From Candidatus Dormiibacterota bacterium (GTDB taxonomy: Bacteria > Patescibacteriota > Saccharimonadia > UBA4664 > DATLOE01), in contig DATLOE010000009.1 in NCBI GenBank assembly GCA_035536395.1, positions 1 through 32,426 on the forward strand: a stretch of DNA of 32,426 bases, written 5' to 3'. The notes below the pieces were generated by a model. That model was not told the origin of the DNA, ran no database searches, and saw only the letters and a program-made list of their open reading frames with translations. The position numbers and the translations under genes are program-made. Below are positions 1 to 7,881 of the stretch, in pieces. Each line of letters starts with the position of its first letter. Within the stretch, counting starts at the first letter, position 1.

Positions 1-31
1 TAGCTATTTGGCAGTCAGCACCACGGTTATA

Positions 32-161
32 AGGATCCGCAAAATCCTCGTTCTTTCTAACAAAAACTCCACCTCACACAAACGTCTCGGTTGCTATAAG
101 CAACCTATTGTAATAAGGAATTATCACATTCCTTACCACAACATCCGCCATCTCTTGGCGG
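32..161 (+). promoter_or_regulatory. Series of four short inverted repeats upstream of rsmH
   Basis: Seen directly: four consecutive perfect inverted repeats in the leader of the dcw cluster. They are 32-36/44-48 (AGGAT/ATCCT), 89-94/100-105 (GGTTGC-tataa-GCAACC), 115-121/128-134 (AAGGAAT-tatcac-ATTCCTT) and 145-150/156-161 (CCGCCA-tctct-TGGCGG). The last three have centres about 28 nt apart and loops of 5-6 nt. The second contains TGCTATAAG, which resembles an extended -10 box, so one repeat may overlap a promoter. They could be operator sites or a folded 5' UTR of the dcw operon; which of these is not decided by the sequence. No credible CDS lies here. Confidence 0.45.
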
Positions 162-222
162 AAACGTTCCAAAAAACAAAAACTTCAAACAAAAGCTGGC
201 TGCTGAATAGGTGACCTTGAAA

Positions 223-1152
223 ATGAAAACACCTATACACCAAGCAGTCTTAGCCGATCAAGTTATAGAGCTCCTGGACCCAAAACCTGGGCAGAGCTAC
301 TTTGACGGTACAGCCGGTTACGGCGGCCATGCGCAGTTAATATCTGAACGCATCGGCCCAAGTGGCCGGATGATACTGGCAGACCGGGATCCTAGAGCCA
401 TTAAATGGCTAGGGGGGCGGTTTGGCGGGAAGGCAGAGATTATACAGAGCGATTTTCTAGCAGCAGCCGAAAGGCTGACTGAAACCGGAGAATCAGTAGA
501 TATGATCTTGCTCGATCTGGGTGTTTCGTCACCACAGCTAGATGAGTCCGAGCGCGGATTTAGCTTTCGTCACACAGGGCCGCTTGATATGCGCATGGAC
601 AGCTCTCAGGAGCTGACAGCCGCCGAAGTCGTTAACAGTTATCCGCAGGCAAAATTAGCCGAGATAATAAATACCTACGGCGAGGAGCACCGGGCAAGAG
701 CCATAGCCGCTCGGATTGCCGCCCACCGGCCACTAGCTACTACGACCGAGCTGGCGAGTCTTGTCGCAGGAGTTGTCCGATCAGACCGCGATACCCATCC
801 AGCTACCCGTACCTTCCAAGCACTACGTATTTATGTCAACAGCGAGCTTACACAGTTAGAGCAAGCCCTACCAAAGCTGGTAGAGCTGCTTGCGCTAAAT
901 GGCCGATTAGCCATTATTAGCTTCCATTCGCTAGAAGACAGAATAGTGAAGAATTTCTTTACGTACGAATCCAAGGATTGCATTTGCCCGCCGAAACAAC
1001 CGGTTTGCACATGCAGTCATACTGCCAGCCTCCGAATTCTAACCAAAAAGGCAGTTAAGGGTTCAACTGACGATACTATCAACCCGCGTGCCCGCAGCGC
1101 GAAGCTCAGGGCCGCAGTGAAAATAAAAACAAACAAAAGGGGACAAAAGTGA
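223..1152 (+). CDS. rsmH: 16S rRNA (cytosine1402-N4)-methyltransferase RsmH (MraW)
   Basis: SAM-dependent methyltransferase that modifies C1402 in the 16S rRNA decoding centre; it conventionally heads the dcw cluster. Numbered from the upstream GTG at 211, the SAM-binding loop FDGTAGYGGH is at about residues 31-40, the acidic RDP is at 59-61, and the family signature (LDLGVSS...GFSF...LDMRMD) spans about 101-130. The C-terminal part carries a cysteine cluster (CICPPKQPVCTC). Length is normal for the family. I prefer the ATG at 223 to the GTG at 211 because AGGTGA at 208-213 sits 9 nt before 223, while nothing SD-like precedes 211. The gene opens the + strand cluster; the stop codon overlaps the GTG of the next small ORF. 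Confidence 0.96.
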   Translation: MKTPIHQAVLADQVIELLDPKPGQSYFDGTAGYGGHAQLISERIGPSGRMILADRDPRAIKWLGGRFGGKAEIIQSDFLAAAERLTETGESVDMILLDLGVSSPQLDESERGFSFRHTGPLDMRMDSSQELTAAEVVNSYPQAKLAEIINTYGEEHRARAIAARIAAHRPLATTTELASLVAGVVRSDRDTHPATRTFQALRIYVNSELTQLEQALPKLVELLALNGRLAIISFHSLEDRIVKNFFTYESKDCICPPKQPVCTCSHTASLRILTKKAVKGSTDDTINPRARSAKLRAAVKIKTNKRGQK

Positions 1153-1223
1153 CTTTGGTTATCAAAAACCAATCCGCCCGAGCCATACGAGTTAAGGTTC
1201 AGGTGATCAAACGGCAGAAGTAA
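1149..1223 (+). CDS. Possible 24-aa small ORF coupled to rsmH
   Basis: A GTG at 1149 overlaps the rsmH TGA stop as GTGA and opens a 24-codon frame starting MTLVIKNQ and ending in a basic tail, KRQK. AAGGGGAC about 6 nt upstream is a good Shine-Dalgarno sequence, so re-initiation after rsmH is plausible. The TAA stop lies inside the loop of a hairpin (1214-1229) that is followed by a second, stronger hairpin. This arrangement resembles a leader peptide in front of a regulatory RNA element. No family is recognised. It may equally be the chance remains of an SD-GTG pair. Confidence 0.3.
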   Translation: MTLVIKNQSARAIRVKVQVIKRQK

Positions 1224-1269
1224 TTCTGCTTCCTGGGGCGGTCCGCACAAAAATTTGCGGACTCGCCCC
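1214..1269 (+). promoter_or_regulatory. Tandem hairpins between rsmH and the ftsL-like gene
   Basis: Hairpin 1 is GCAGAA-gtaa-TTCTGC (1214-1229), with a GUAA loop of the GNRA type. Hairpin 2 pairs GGGGCG/GTCCGCA (1235-1247) with TGCGGAC/CGCCCC (1256-1262 and 1264-1269), giving 13 base pairs with one bulged T at 1263. What follows is A-rich, not T-rich, so this is not a canonical Rho-independent terminator. An RNA processing/stability element or an attenuator between rsmH and the septal genes is the likeliest role. Confidence 0.5.
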
Positions 1270-1300
1270 CAAAAGAAAACAAACACAAAAAGGATAAAAA

Positions 1301-1624
1301 ATGACCACAGCAACATACGCTATTAGAAGGAATCAAAATCTCTACCGCAGTAAATCACAAATTAACTTCGGCCCAGTTTCACTTAGCTTCGTGGCAGTTG
1401 CCGCCATTGCCGTACTGGCTCTGCTATACCTGACCCAGATTACTAAAACCAGTGTTTTTGGCTATAAAGTGACCGAACTGGAGCAACAGCGCAATACTGC
1501 CTTACAGGCCAAGCAGGCACTTGAGGTAGAGGCGGCCAGACTGTCTTCGATTCAAAATATTCAATCATCCAAAGCGGTTGAGGGTATGGAGCCTGAGACC
1601 CGCCCCACTTACGTTAAACAGTAG
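1301..1624 (+). CDS. FtsL/DivIC-like septal bitopic protein
   Basis: Small (107 aa) type II membrane protein with a basic N-terminus, one hydrophobic segment at about residues 27-47, and an extracytoplasmic helical segment rich in Glu, Gln and Ala at about 57-85, predicted coiled coil. That architecture and the position between rsmH and the class B PBP gene match FtsL, which with FtsQ/DivIB activates FtsWI at the septum. FtsL sequences are poorly conserved, so the call rests on topology and synteny. AAGGATAAAAAATG gives a usable ribosome binding site. It ends 6 nt before ftsI. Confidence 0.75.
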   Translation: MTTATYAIRRNQNLYRSKSQINFGPVSLSFVAVAAIAVLALLYLTQITKTSVFGYKVTELEQQRNTALQAKQALEVEAARLSSIQNIQSSKAVEGMEPETRPTYVKQ

Positions 1625-1630
1625 GAATAA

Positions 1631-3379
1631 GTGACTAATTACTCTGACAGCTTACAGCAAAGAAGACGCCTGCTTGCACTCCAGGCTTTGCTGGTTGGCA
1701 TTTGTGTACTGATTGGCCTGCGTTTAGTCTATCTGCAGATTCTGCAGCATGGCCGTTACGCAGCTATGGCCAACTCGGCACATCAACGCCAATATGAAAT
1801 CCCCGCAAAACGGGGGGAGATATTTATTCGTGATGGCGAGGTTAAGGTGCCACTAGCCCTTAACCAGACCATGAAGCTACTCTATGCCGACCCGAGTGTG
1901 ATTCATAACAAGCCAAAAACGGCACTTTTGCTAGCCGGTGCTACAGGTGATCAGCCAGAAGGCTACATGAAGGCTTTGGAGCAGGGAGGCGCTTACGTTG
2001 TGCTCAAGCGCAAGATCGATGCTCCCACTGCTCAAAAAATCTCTGCTTTAAATCTTAAAGGAGTCGGGCTAAGAGACCAAGATTATCGGGTGTATCCGGA
2101 GGGGGCGCTCGGTAGCCAGGTCCTGGGATTCGTCAATACTGAAGGGAATGGCCAGTACGGCATAGAGGGCTTTCTTAACTTGCAGCTTAAGGGCGTGAGT
2201 GGCTTGCAAAAAGCCAAGACCGATACTAACGGCATACCTATTGCAACTGCTGGTAATACACTTAAAAAGCCAGTTGACGGTACCAGTTACGTTCTGACTA
2301 TCGATCGTAATATACAGGCCCAGGTAGAGAAGTTTTTGAAGGAGGGGGTGGATAATTTTAAGGCCAAAAGCGGCAGTGTGATTGTAATGGACCCGAAGAC
2401 GGGGGCAGTAAAAGCCATGGCCAACTATCCTAATTTTGACCCGAATGAATACGGCAAGACGAAAGACTTTAAGGTTTTTAGCAACGAGTCGGTCAGCAGC
2501 CAATTTGAGCCAGGGTCAGGGTTTAAAATCTACACTATGGCAGCCGGCCTGGATTCCGGCAAGATCAAAACCGATACTACATATGATGACACCGGCTCGT
2601 ACGAGGTTGACGGCTACACTATCAAAAACGCCCACGATAAAAAGTCGGGCCCAAATACCCCTATGACACATATAATTCGCGACTCTCTCAATACCGGCGT
2701 CATATTCATACTACGGAGCATGGGCACGGATGCTACCAAGATCACCCCGGCGGCCAAGCAGAGTTTTTATGAATATATTACCAAGCGTTTTGGCTTCGGG
2801 GTGCGTACAGGTATTGAGCAGGCCTATGAGGCTCAGGGCAATGTAAACCCGCCCAAGAGCAGTAATGTGAACTATGCCAATATGACTTTCGGCCAGGGTG
2901 TTTCGGTAACTATGATCCAAATGGTAACGGCCGCTTCGGCTATTGCTAACGGCGGCAAACTATACCAGCCTTACCTGGTCGATCAAGCGATTGCCTCAGA
3001 TGGGAATGTGGTATCAAAAACTCAGCCCAAAGTGATTCGCGACAAGGTGATATCCGAACAGGCGGCACGTGAGACCAGGGCTATGATGCAGGTGGTAGTA
3101 GAGCGGGGTTCTGGCTGGATGGCCAAAACTCCCGGCTACAATATAGCCGGTAAAACCGGTACGGCCCAGGTGCCAAAACTCGATGGCAAAGGCTATGAAG
3201 AGAATAAGAATATCGGTAGTTTTGTCGGCTTTGCTCCGACGGAAGACCCTAGGTTCGTTGTTATTGTTAGGGTTAGTGAACCCCAAACCAATGATTTTGC
3301 CGAAAAAACTACCGTGCCGGTGTTTGCCAATATCACTAGGTGGCTGTTGAAATATTATGCGATTGCGCCCTCGGGTTAA
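1631..3379 (+). CDS. ftsI: Class B penicillin-binding protein, septal transpeptidase FtsI/PBP3
   Basis: D,D-transpeptidase that crosslinks septal peptidoglycan outside the membrane, working with the SEDS polymerase encoded two genes downstream. One N-terminal TM segment lies at about residues 15-36, followed by the PBP dimer domain (with RGEIFIRDG at about 61-69) and the transpeptidase domain. All three catalytic motifs are present: S296-G-F-K299 inside EPGSGFK, S352-L-N354 and K508-T-G510 inside GKTGTAQ. It starts at GTG, 4 nt after an AGGAATAA ribosome binding site. No PASTA domain is seen; 582 aa is usual for the family. It belongs to the + strand dcw operon. Confidence 0.95.
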   Translation: MTNYSDSLQQRRRLLALQALLVGICVLIGLRLVYLQILQHGRYAAMANSAHQRQYEIPAKRGEIFIRDGEVKVPLALNQTMKLLYADPSVIHNKPKTALLLAGATGDQPEGYMKALEQGGAYVVLKRKIDAPTAQKISALNLKGVGLRDQDYRVYPEGALGSQVLGFVNTEGNGQYGIEGFLNLQLKGVSGLQKAKTDTNGIPIATAGNTLKKPVDGTSYVLTIDRNIQAQVEKFLKEGVDNFKAKSGSVIVMDPKTGAVKAMANYPNFDPNEYGKTKDFKVFSNESVSSQFEPGSGFKIYTMAAGLDSGKIKTDTTYDDTGSYEVDGYTIKNAHDKKSGPNTPMTHIIRDSLNTGVIFILRSMGTDATKITPAAKQSFYEYITKRFGFGVRTGIEQAYEAQGNVNPPKSSNVNYANMTFGQGVSVTMIQMVTAASAIANGGKLYQPYLVDQAIASDGNVVSKTQPKVIRDKVISEQAARETRAMMQVVVERGSGWMAKTPGYNIAGKTGTAQVPKLDGKGYEENKNIGSFVGFAPTEDPRFVVIVRVSEPQTNDFAEKTTVPVFANITRWLLKYYAIAPSG

Positions 3380-3382
3380 GCC

Positions 3383-4450
3383 ATGATTGATACTTTATAT
3401 GCTAAAATTACAGAAATGAACTTCCTAAACAACGCTGAAATCATACCTCTCTCACATATACTTTTTGCGGCTATAGCCGGGTTTTTACTTTCGATGATAC
3501 TAACTCCGATCTATACCAAGATCGCTTATCGTTATAAATGGTGGAAGCAGTCAAGAACCCACGCCATCACTGGCGAGAAGGCTCCGATTTATCAAAAGCT
3601 TCATGCAGCCAAACACAAGCGCAACATACCGACAATGGGAGGTATAGTCACTATTCTGACGGTTGGGTTGGTAACCCTGGCCATTAACCTCGATCGTGAG
3701 CAGACCTGGCTGCCTATCTTTACACTAGTAGCGGCTGGTATGGTGGGGCTGCTCGATGATTATTTAAATATCCGCAGTACTGGCGGAATTGCCGGTATGC
3801 GAGGCAAGATAAAGTTCAGTTTAATCTTGGGCATTGCTGTGGCCGGTGCTATCTATTTCTACTACAAGCTAGGCTACAGCTTGATCCATATTCCTGCAGT
3901 TGGTGATTTTAATATTGGCTGGCTATATATTCCGCTATTTATTGCGGTAGTAGTTTCTACGGCAAATGCCGTAAATATCACAGACGGGCTAGACGGCCTC
4001 TCTGGCGGATTACTCTCCACGGCCTTTGGAGCATTTGCCATTATCGCTTATTTTCAGGGCAACTTCGGTATTGCCGGCTTTTGCGCCACGGTAGTAGGAG
4101 CTATGCTGACATATACCTGGTTTAACATTTATCCCGCGCGGTTCTTTATGGGGGATTCAGGCGCTTTTGCGCTTGGTACAACCTTAGGGGTGGTGGCGGC
4201 CCTGACCAACGCGATAGCTGTTCTGCCTATTATTGGTGCGGTCTTTGTAGTTGAGGCCGGTTCCAGTGCATTGCAGATATTCTCCAAAAAGCTGTTTAAG
4301 CGAAAAATTTTCCTGTCGGCCCCCATACATCACCATTTTGAGGCGCTTGGTTGGCCCGAAACGAAGGTTACGATGCGATTCTGGGTTGTAGGTCAGGTAT
4401 GTGCAGCTGCGGGTTTGATACTAGGTCTGCTGGGTAATAAAGCACTGTAA
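3383..4450 (+). CDS. mraY: Phospho-N-acetylmuramoyl-pentapeptide-transferase MraY
   Basis: Polytopic membrane enzyme that moves phospho-MurNAc-pentapeptide from UDP to undecaprenyl phosphate, making lipid I. Hallmarks are NIPTMGG at about 81-87, the LLDDYLN aspartates D125/D126, NAVNITDGLDGL at about 195-206, FFMGDSG with D258, and the C-terminal histidine motif APIHHHFE with H316-H318. About ten hydrophobic segments are visible. The first 20 or so residues precede the first TM; an internal ATG at 3416 is an alternative start, but neither start has a strong SD. The stop overlaps the ftsW start as TAATG, implying translational coupling. Confidence 0.96.
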   Translation: MIDTLYAKITEMNFLNNAEIIPLSHILFAAIAGFLLSMILTPIYTKIAYRYKWWKQSRTHAITGEKAPIYQKLHAAKHKRNIPTMGGIVTILTVGLVTLAINLDREQTWLPIFTLVAAGMVGLLDDYLNIRSTGGIAGMRGKIKFSLILGIAVAGAIYFYYKLGYSLIHIPAVGDFNIGWLYIPLFIAVVVSTANAVNITDGLDGLSGGLLSTAFGAFAIIAYFQGNFGIAGFCATVVGAMLTYTWFNIYPARFFMGDSGAFALGTTLGVVAALTNAIAVLPIIGAVFVVEAGSSALQIFSKKLFKRKIFLSAPIHHHFEALGWPETKVTMRFWVVGQVCAAAGLILGLLGNKAL

Positions 4451-5664
4451 TGAGCAGGGCGGTAAGCACTAGAGGGCATCGGCCTGATTATGTACTGGCT
4501 ATCACCATCTTTGTGCTGTTGGCATTCGGGCTAATTATGATGTACAACATTAACCCTGCGCTAAGCCAAAAGCTGCTGGGACGGGTCGATTCTGGTTACT
4601 ATTTTCGCGGTCAGCTGACGAATGTAATTATTGGCCTTGCAGTCTGGCTGGCAGCTTCTTCTATTTATTATCGCCGCTGGCGGTCTTGGGCGCCGACCCT
4701 GATGGTGGTTTCTATCATTGCCTTGCTAGCCCTAATGGTTCCCGGTCTGAGTTTCGAGCGCAATGGCGCAACCAGGTGGCTTGGAATTGGCTCGTGGTCT
4801 TTCCAACCGGCTGAGCTGTTTAAGATTGCCTTGGTTTTTTACCTAGCGACTTGGTTCGAGCGCCGCGGCAGGGAGCTTACTAATTTTTGGGAGGGGGTCG
4901 TACCATTTAGCCTTATGCTGGTGTTCTCGGGTATTTTATTGGTAGTCTTCCAGAGAGATATGGGCACCATGATGGTGGTAGCTCTTTCTGCTATTGCCAT
5001 GTTTTACGTAGCTGGGATTAAGCTACGCCACTTGTTAGTGTTGGCCGGCGCCGGTTTGGCAGCTGGTTGGTTGGCAATCGTGACCTTTCCGCATCGCATG
5101 TCTCGCGTGGCGGCCTTTTTGAACCCCAGCCAGAATACTGATGCGGGCGGCTACCATATCAACCAAGCCCTAATTGCTATCGGCAGCGGGGGGCTGTTCG
5201 GTCTGGGGCTCGGCAAGAGCATTCAGATTTATGGCTATTTGCCTGAGGCTTCGAACGATTCGATCTTTGCCGTAATTGCTGAGGAGTTTGGTTTTATTGG
5301 CGCCGGTTTAATAATTGCCCTGTTTAGTATCTTAATTTATCGCGGGCTTAAAATTGCAGCTGCGGCACCTGATTTATTTGGCCGCCTAGTAGCTACCGGC
5401 ATAACAACCGTCTTTATGTTTCAGGCCTTTATAAATATTGCCGCCATGATCGCATTGGTACCATTGACTGGCATCCCCTTGCCGTTTATTAGTTATGGCG
5501 GTTCCAGTTTGGTTATTATGCTGGCCGGCGCCGGTATTTTGCAGAATATTTCTAAGTACACAGTAAGAGAGGTAGCAAGTGAAGATAGTCGCAAGCGGCG
5601 GAGGATCGGCCGGGCATATATCGCCGATCCTGGCAACGGTCGAAGCGTTAAAACCGCTCGGTAA
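4450..5664 (+). CDS. ftsW: SEDS peptidoglycan glycosyltransferase FtsW
   Basis: Multi-pass SEDS polymerase that extends glycan strands from lipid II at the septum, partnered with FtsI. Typical stretches include GYHINQALIAIGSGG, LPEASNDSIFAVIAEE and, near the C-terminus, PFISYGGSS. Position between mraY and murG favours FtsW over RodA. The last ~28 codons, a cytoplasmic tail rich in Arg/Lys after TVREVAS, are overprinted on the 5' end of murG: the two reading frames share 86 nt (5579-5664). The membrane core ends before the overlap, so the tail may be a frame extension tolerated because the essential domain is complete. Confidence 0.93.
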   Translation: MSRAVSTRGHRPDYVLAITIFVLLAFGLIMMYNINPALSQKLLGRVDSGYYFRGQLTNVIIGLAVWLAASSIYYRRWRSWAPTLMVVSIIALLALMVPGLSFERNGATRWLGIGSWSFQPAELFKIALVFYLATWFERRGRELTNFWEGVVPFSLMLVFSGILLVVFQRDMGTMMVVALSAIAMFYVAGIKLRHLLVLAGAGLAAGWLAIVTFPHRMSRVAAFLNPSQNTDAGGYHINQALIAIGSGGLFGLGLGKSIQIYGYLPEASNDSIFAVIAEEFGFIGAGLIIALFSILIYRGLKIAAAAPDLFGRLVATGITTVFMFQAFINIAAMIALVPLTGIPLPFISYGGSSLVIMLAGAGILQNISKYTVREVASEDSRKRRRIGRAYIADPGNGRSVKTAR

Positions 5665-6733
5665 CATTCAGGTCCTATATATTGGCCAACAGGGGAGTTT
5701 GGAGCAGAGGATTGCTTCTTCTGCCGGCATAGACTTTGCGCCAATCCTAGCGGGTAAGTACCGGCGCAATCCTGCGCACAGCCGCATCCGGCGCATGCTG
5801 GATGTCTATAACTTGGCGCTTAATACCCGCGATATGGCAAAGCTTACGGCTGGTGTTATCCAGAGCCTCAAACTACTGCGCGCCTACCAGCCAGACGCTG
5901 TTTTTATTAAGGGCGGCTTTGTCGGGTTGCCGGTTGGGATTGCGGCAAGCCTGTTGCGTATCCCTTATTTAATCCACGAGTCCGACATCAGCCCCGGTCT
6001 TACCAATCGTGTTCTGGCAAAAAGAGCCGTTAAAATTGCCGTCGGCTTTCCAGTGCAGAAGTATCCTCAGTGGGACGAGTCCAAATTGGAGTTTACCGGT
6101 AACCCTATCCGTAAAGATATCTTGGGCTATCTGCCTGCCGAGGCGCTAAACTATTTTGGTCTTAGTAGCGATCTGCCTGTAATACTGGTAACCGGCGGCA
6201 GTCAGGGAGCAAGGGCGATTAATGAGATTGTACTGGCAGCCCTACCCAAGTTGTTAGAGAAATATCAGGTAATTCACGTCACGGGTGAAAAGCAGTTGGA
6301 GGCGGTGCAACAGCACTTACAACAACTTAATCCTCTTTATAAAGAGAGATATGTCGTAAAGTCATTCTTGCTTCATGACATAGGGCAGGCTTATGCCGCC
6401 GCCGACTTAGTAGTGGCCCGAGCCGGAGCCGGTACTATAGCCGAGCTAGCAGCTCTAGCTAAGCCAGCTATCTTGATACCGAATCAAGCAATGGCGGCCC
6501 ACCAGATTGAGAACGCCAAAGCTCTCAGCCGCACTGGTGCAGCCAAAGTTCTCTACGAGCATCGCTTAACACCAGAGCAATTTGTGGCCCAAATTGATCA
6601 GATTATGGAATCAGAATCTGATCAGCAGACGCTGGCTGGTAATATCAAGGAATTCAGTGTGCCAGATGCCGATCGGCATTTAGCGGAATTGATTTATAAA
6701 GTAGCCGCCGCAAATAGGGAGGCTAGCCGATGA
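5579..6733 (+). CDS. murG: UDP-GlcNAc:lipid I N-acetylglucosaminyltransferase MurG
   Basis: Peripheral membrane GT-B enzyme that adds GlcNAc to lipid I, giving lipid II. The N-terminal glycine-rich loop GGGSAGH is at residues 7-13, immediately after the start, and the C-terminal domain has TGGSQGARAIN and the sugar-nucleotide site region ending AMAAHQIENAKAL. The start is fixed: GGGSAGH must be near the N-terminus and GTG 5579 has a GAGAGG ribosome binding site 7-8 nt upstream. Consequently the gene begins 86 nt inside ftsW in another frame, an unusually long overlap. The 3' end overlaps ftsQ by 4 nt (ATGA). Confidence 0.95.
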   Translation: MKIVASGGGSAGHISPILATVEALKPLGNIQVLYIGQQGSLEQRIASSAGIDFAPILAGKYRRNPAHSRIRRMLDVYNLALNTRDMAKLTAGVIQSLKLLRAYQPDAVFIKGGFVGLPVGIAASLLRIPYLIHESDISPGLTNRVLAKRAVKIAVGFPVQKYPQWDESKLEFTGNPIRKDILGYLPAEALNYFGLSSDLPVILVTGGSQGARAINEIVLAALPKLLEKYQVIHVTGEKQLEAVQQHLQQLNPLYKERYVVKSFLLHDIGQAYAAADLVVARAGAGTIAELAALAKPAILIPNQAMAAHQIENAKALSRTGAAKVLYEHRLTPEQFVAQIDQIMESESDQQTLAGNIKEFSVPDADRHLAELIYKVAAANREASR

Positions 6734-7533
6734 GGCGACCTTCCCGCCATGTTCGCAAGATAGGCCGGCCGGTCTATATTCGTAACCAAGGTGCAAAAAA
6801 GCGTCGGCGCCTGCCACAGGTCGCTAACTTTTTGCAAATAGCTATACTAGTCGTTGCCGCCTTCTTACTTCTGATCGGTGCGAGTCGTATCACTAAGGTA
6901 AGTGAGATTAAGGTAGATGGTACCAGTAGTCTTCCGCCAGCTAAAATCCAGAGGCTAGTGGGGGAAGGCTTAAGCCGGCAGTGGTTTGGTTCAAGCTTAT
7001 TGATGGTTAACAGCAGTGCACTGGAGGGTGATTTGCTAGCAAAAGAAGCCGGTATAAAAAAAGTTGTAATTAAGCGTCGCCTCCCCGGAACTCTTACGGT
7101 TAAGATAACCGAACATAGTCCTAGTCTAAATTGGAAGACCACGAGCGGCCTCTACTTGCTTGATAATGAGGGGGTGGTATTGGGCGAGAGCAGGGGAGAG
7201 TACTCCAAGTTACCGGCTGTGCACGATAGCTCAAATTTGCCGGTGAAAAAGGGGGATAGGGTCGCTCCGTCTGCTTTTGTAGCTTTTTGCATAGAGCTTG
7301 CTAGCCGCCTGCCCGAAACCAAGCTGACAATTACCGAAATGCAAGTACCCGAGACTACCAGCGAGATCCACGTAAAAACCAGTAAAGGGTTTGTGATTAA
7401 GTTTGATACAACTCGCCCAGCAGGGGAGCAAATCCAGGATTTGCAGGCAGTTCTAAGCCACCTGGCCGCGCAGAAGAAAAGCCCGGCCGAATATATCGAT
7501 CTTAGAATAGAACAGAAGGCATACTACAAGTAG
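6730..7533 (+). CDS. ftsQ: Cell division protein FtsQ/DivIB
   Basis: Bitopic septal protein: a strongly basic cytoplasmic N-terminus (RRPSRHVRK... KKRRR), one TM at about residues 32-52, then a POTRA-like domain at about 54-128 (starting ITKVSEIKVDGTSSLPP) and the FtsQ beta domain. It links FtsL-type partners with FtsWI. 267 aa is normal. The start overlaps the murG stop as ATGA. It is the last gene of the cluster; ftsA and ftsZ do not follow, and the next gene is on the opposite strand. Confidence 0.88.
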   Translation: MRRPSRHVRKIGRPVYIRNQGAKKRRRLPQVANFLQIAILVVAAFLLLIGASRITKVSEIKVDGTSSLPPAKIQRLVGEGLSRQWFGSSLLMVNSSALEGDLLAKEAGIKKVVIKRRLPGTLTVKITEHSPSLNWKTTSGLYLLDNEGVVLGESRGEYSKLPAVHDSSNLPVKKGDRVAPSAFVAFCIELASRLPETKLTITEMQVPETTSEIHVKTSKGFVIKFDTTRPAGEQIQDLQAVLSHLAAQKKSPAEYIDLRIEQKAYYK

Positions 7534-7881
7534 CACTTCCCTTCCCTTTGTTCGGTTATTGTTCACATGAGCTTGTCAACATTTACCACAGAGCTCAGCC
7601 TGTAATTAAACATTAGGGTTTTACTAATGGGGCAGGGGATATGAGGTGTCAGAGTTACCACTATTTAGAGATTGCGTGTTTTTTACAACGCGGGAAGTTA
7701 GGGGGTCAGTATGGGGACTAAGAGAGGAAGGACGAGCCTAGCTAAGTATATATAACCAGTAAGCTCTGTTTTACCAGGTGTAATCACCCCCAGTATCTAT
7801 CAAGATTACTATGTCGCAAAAGATACATTGTGCGACACAAGCACATATATCAAATAGGCCTAGTTCTCTTCGCTTGCCGCC
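7534..7881. other. Convergent intergenic region, 348 nt, no convincing gene
   Basis: This lies between the 3' ends of ftsQ (+) and the VirD4-like ATPase gene (-). Two small inverted repeats are visible: GGTG-taat-CACC (7777-7788) and TGTCGCA-12 nt-TGCGACA (7812-7818/7831-7837). Neither is followed by a T-run, so neither is a textbook terminator, although one is expected here. A 26-aa frame at 7641-7721 has SD-like upstream purines but no other support. Confidence 0.5.

Noticed and set aside
8-214. 68-codon frame before rsmH starting at TTG
   Set aside because: No SD, unusual composition, and it crosses all four inverted repeats; rsmH has its own SD downstream.
7641-7721. 26-aa frame in the ftsQ/ATPase gap
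   Set aside because: Only weak purine-rich sequence upstream and no other support; likely chance.
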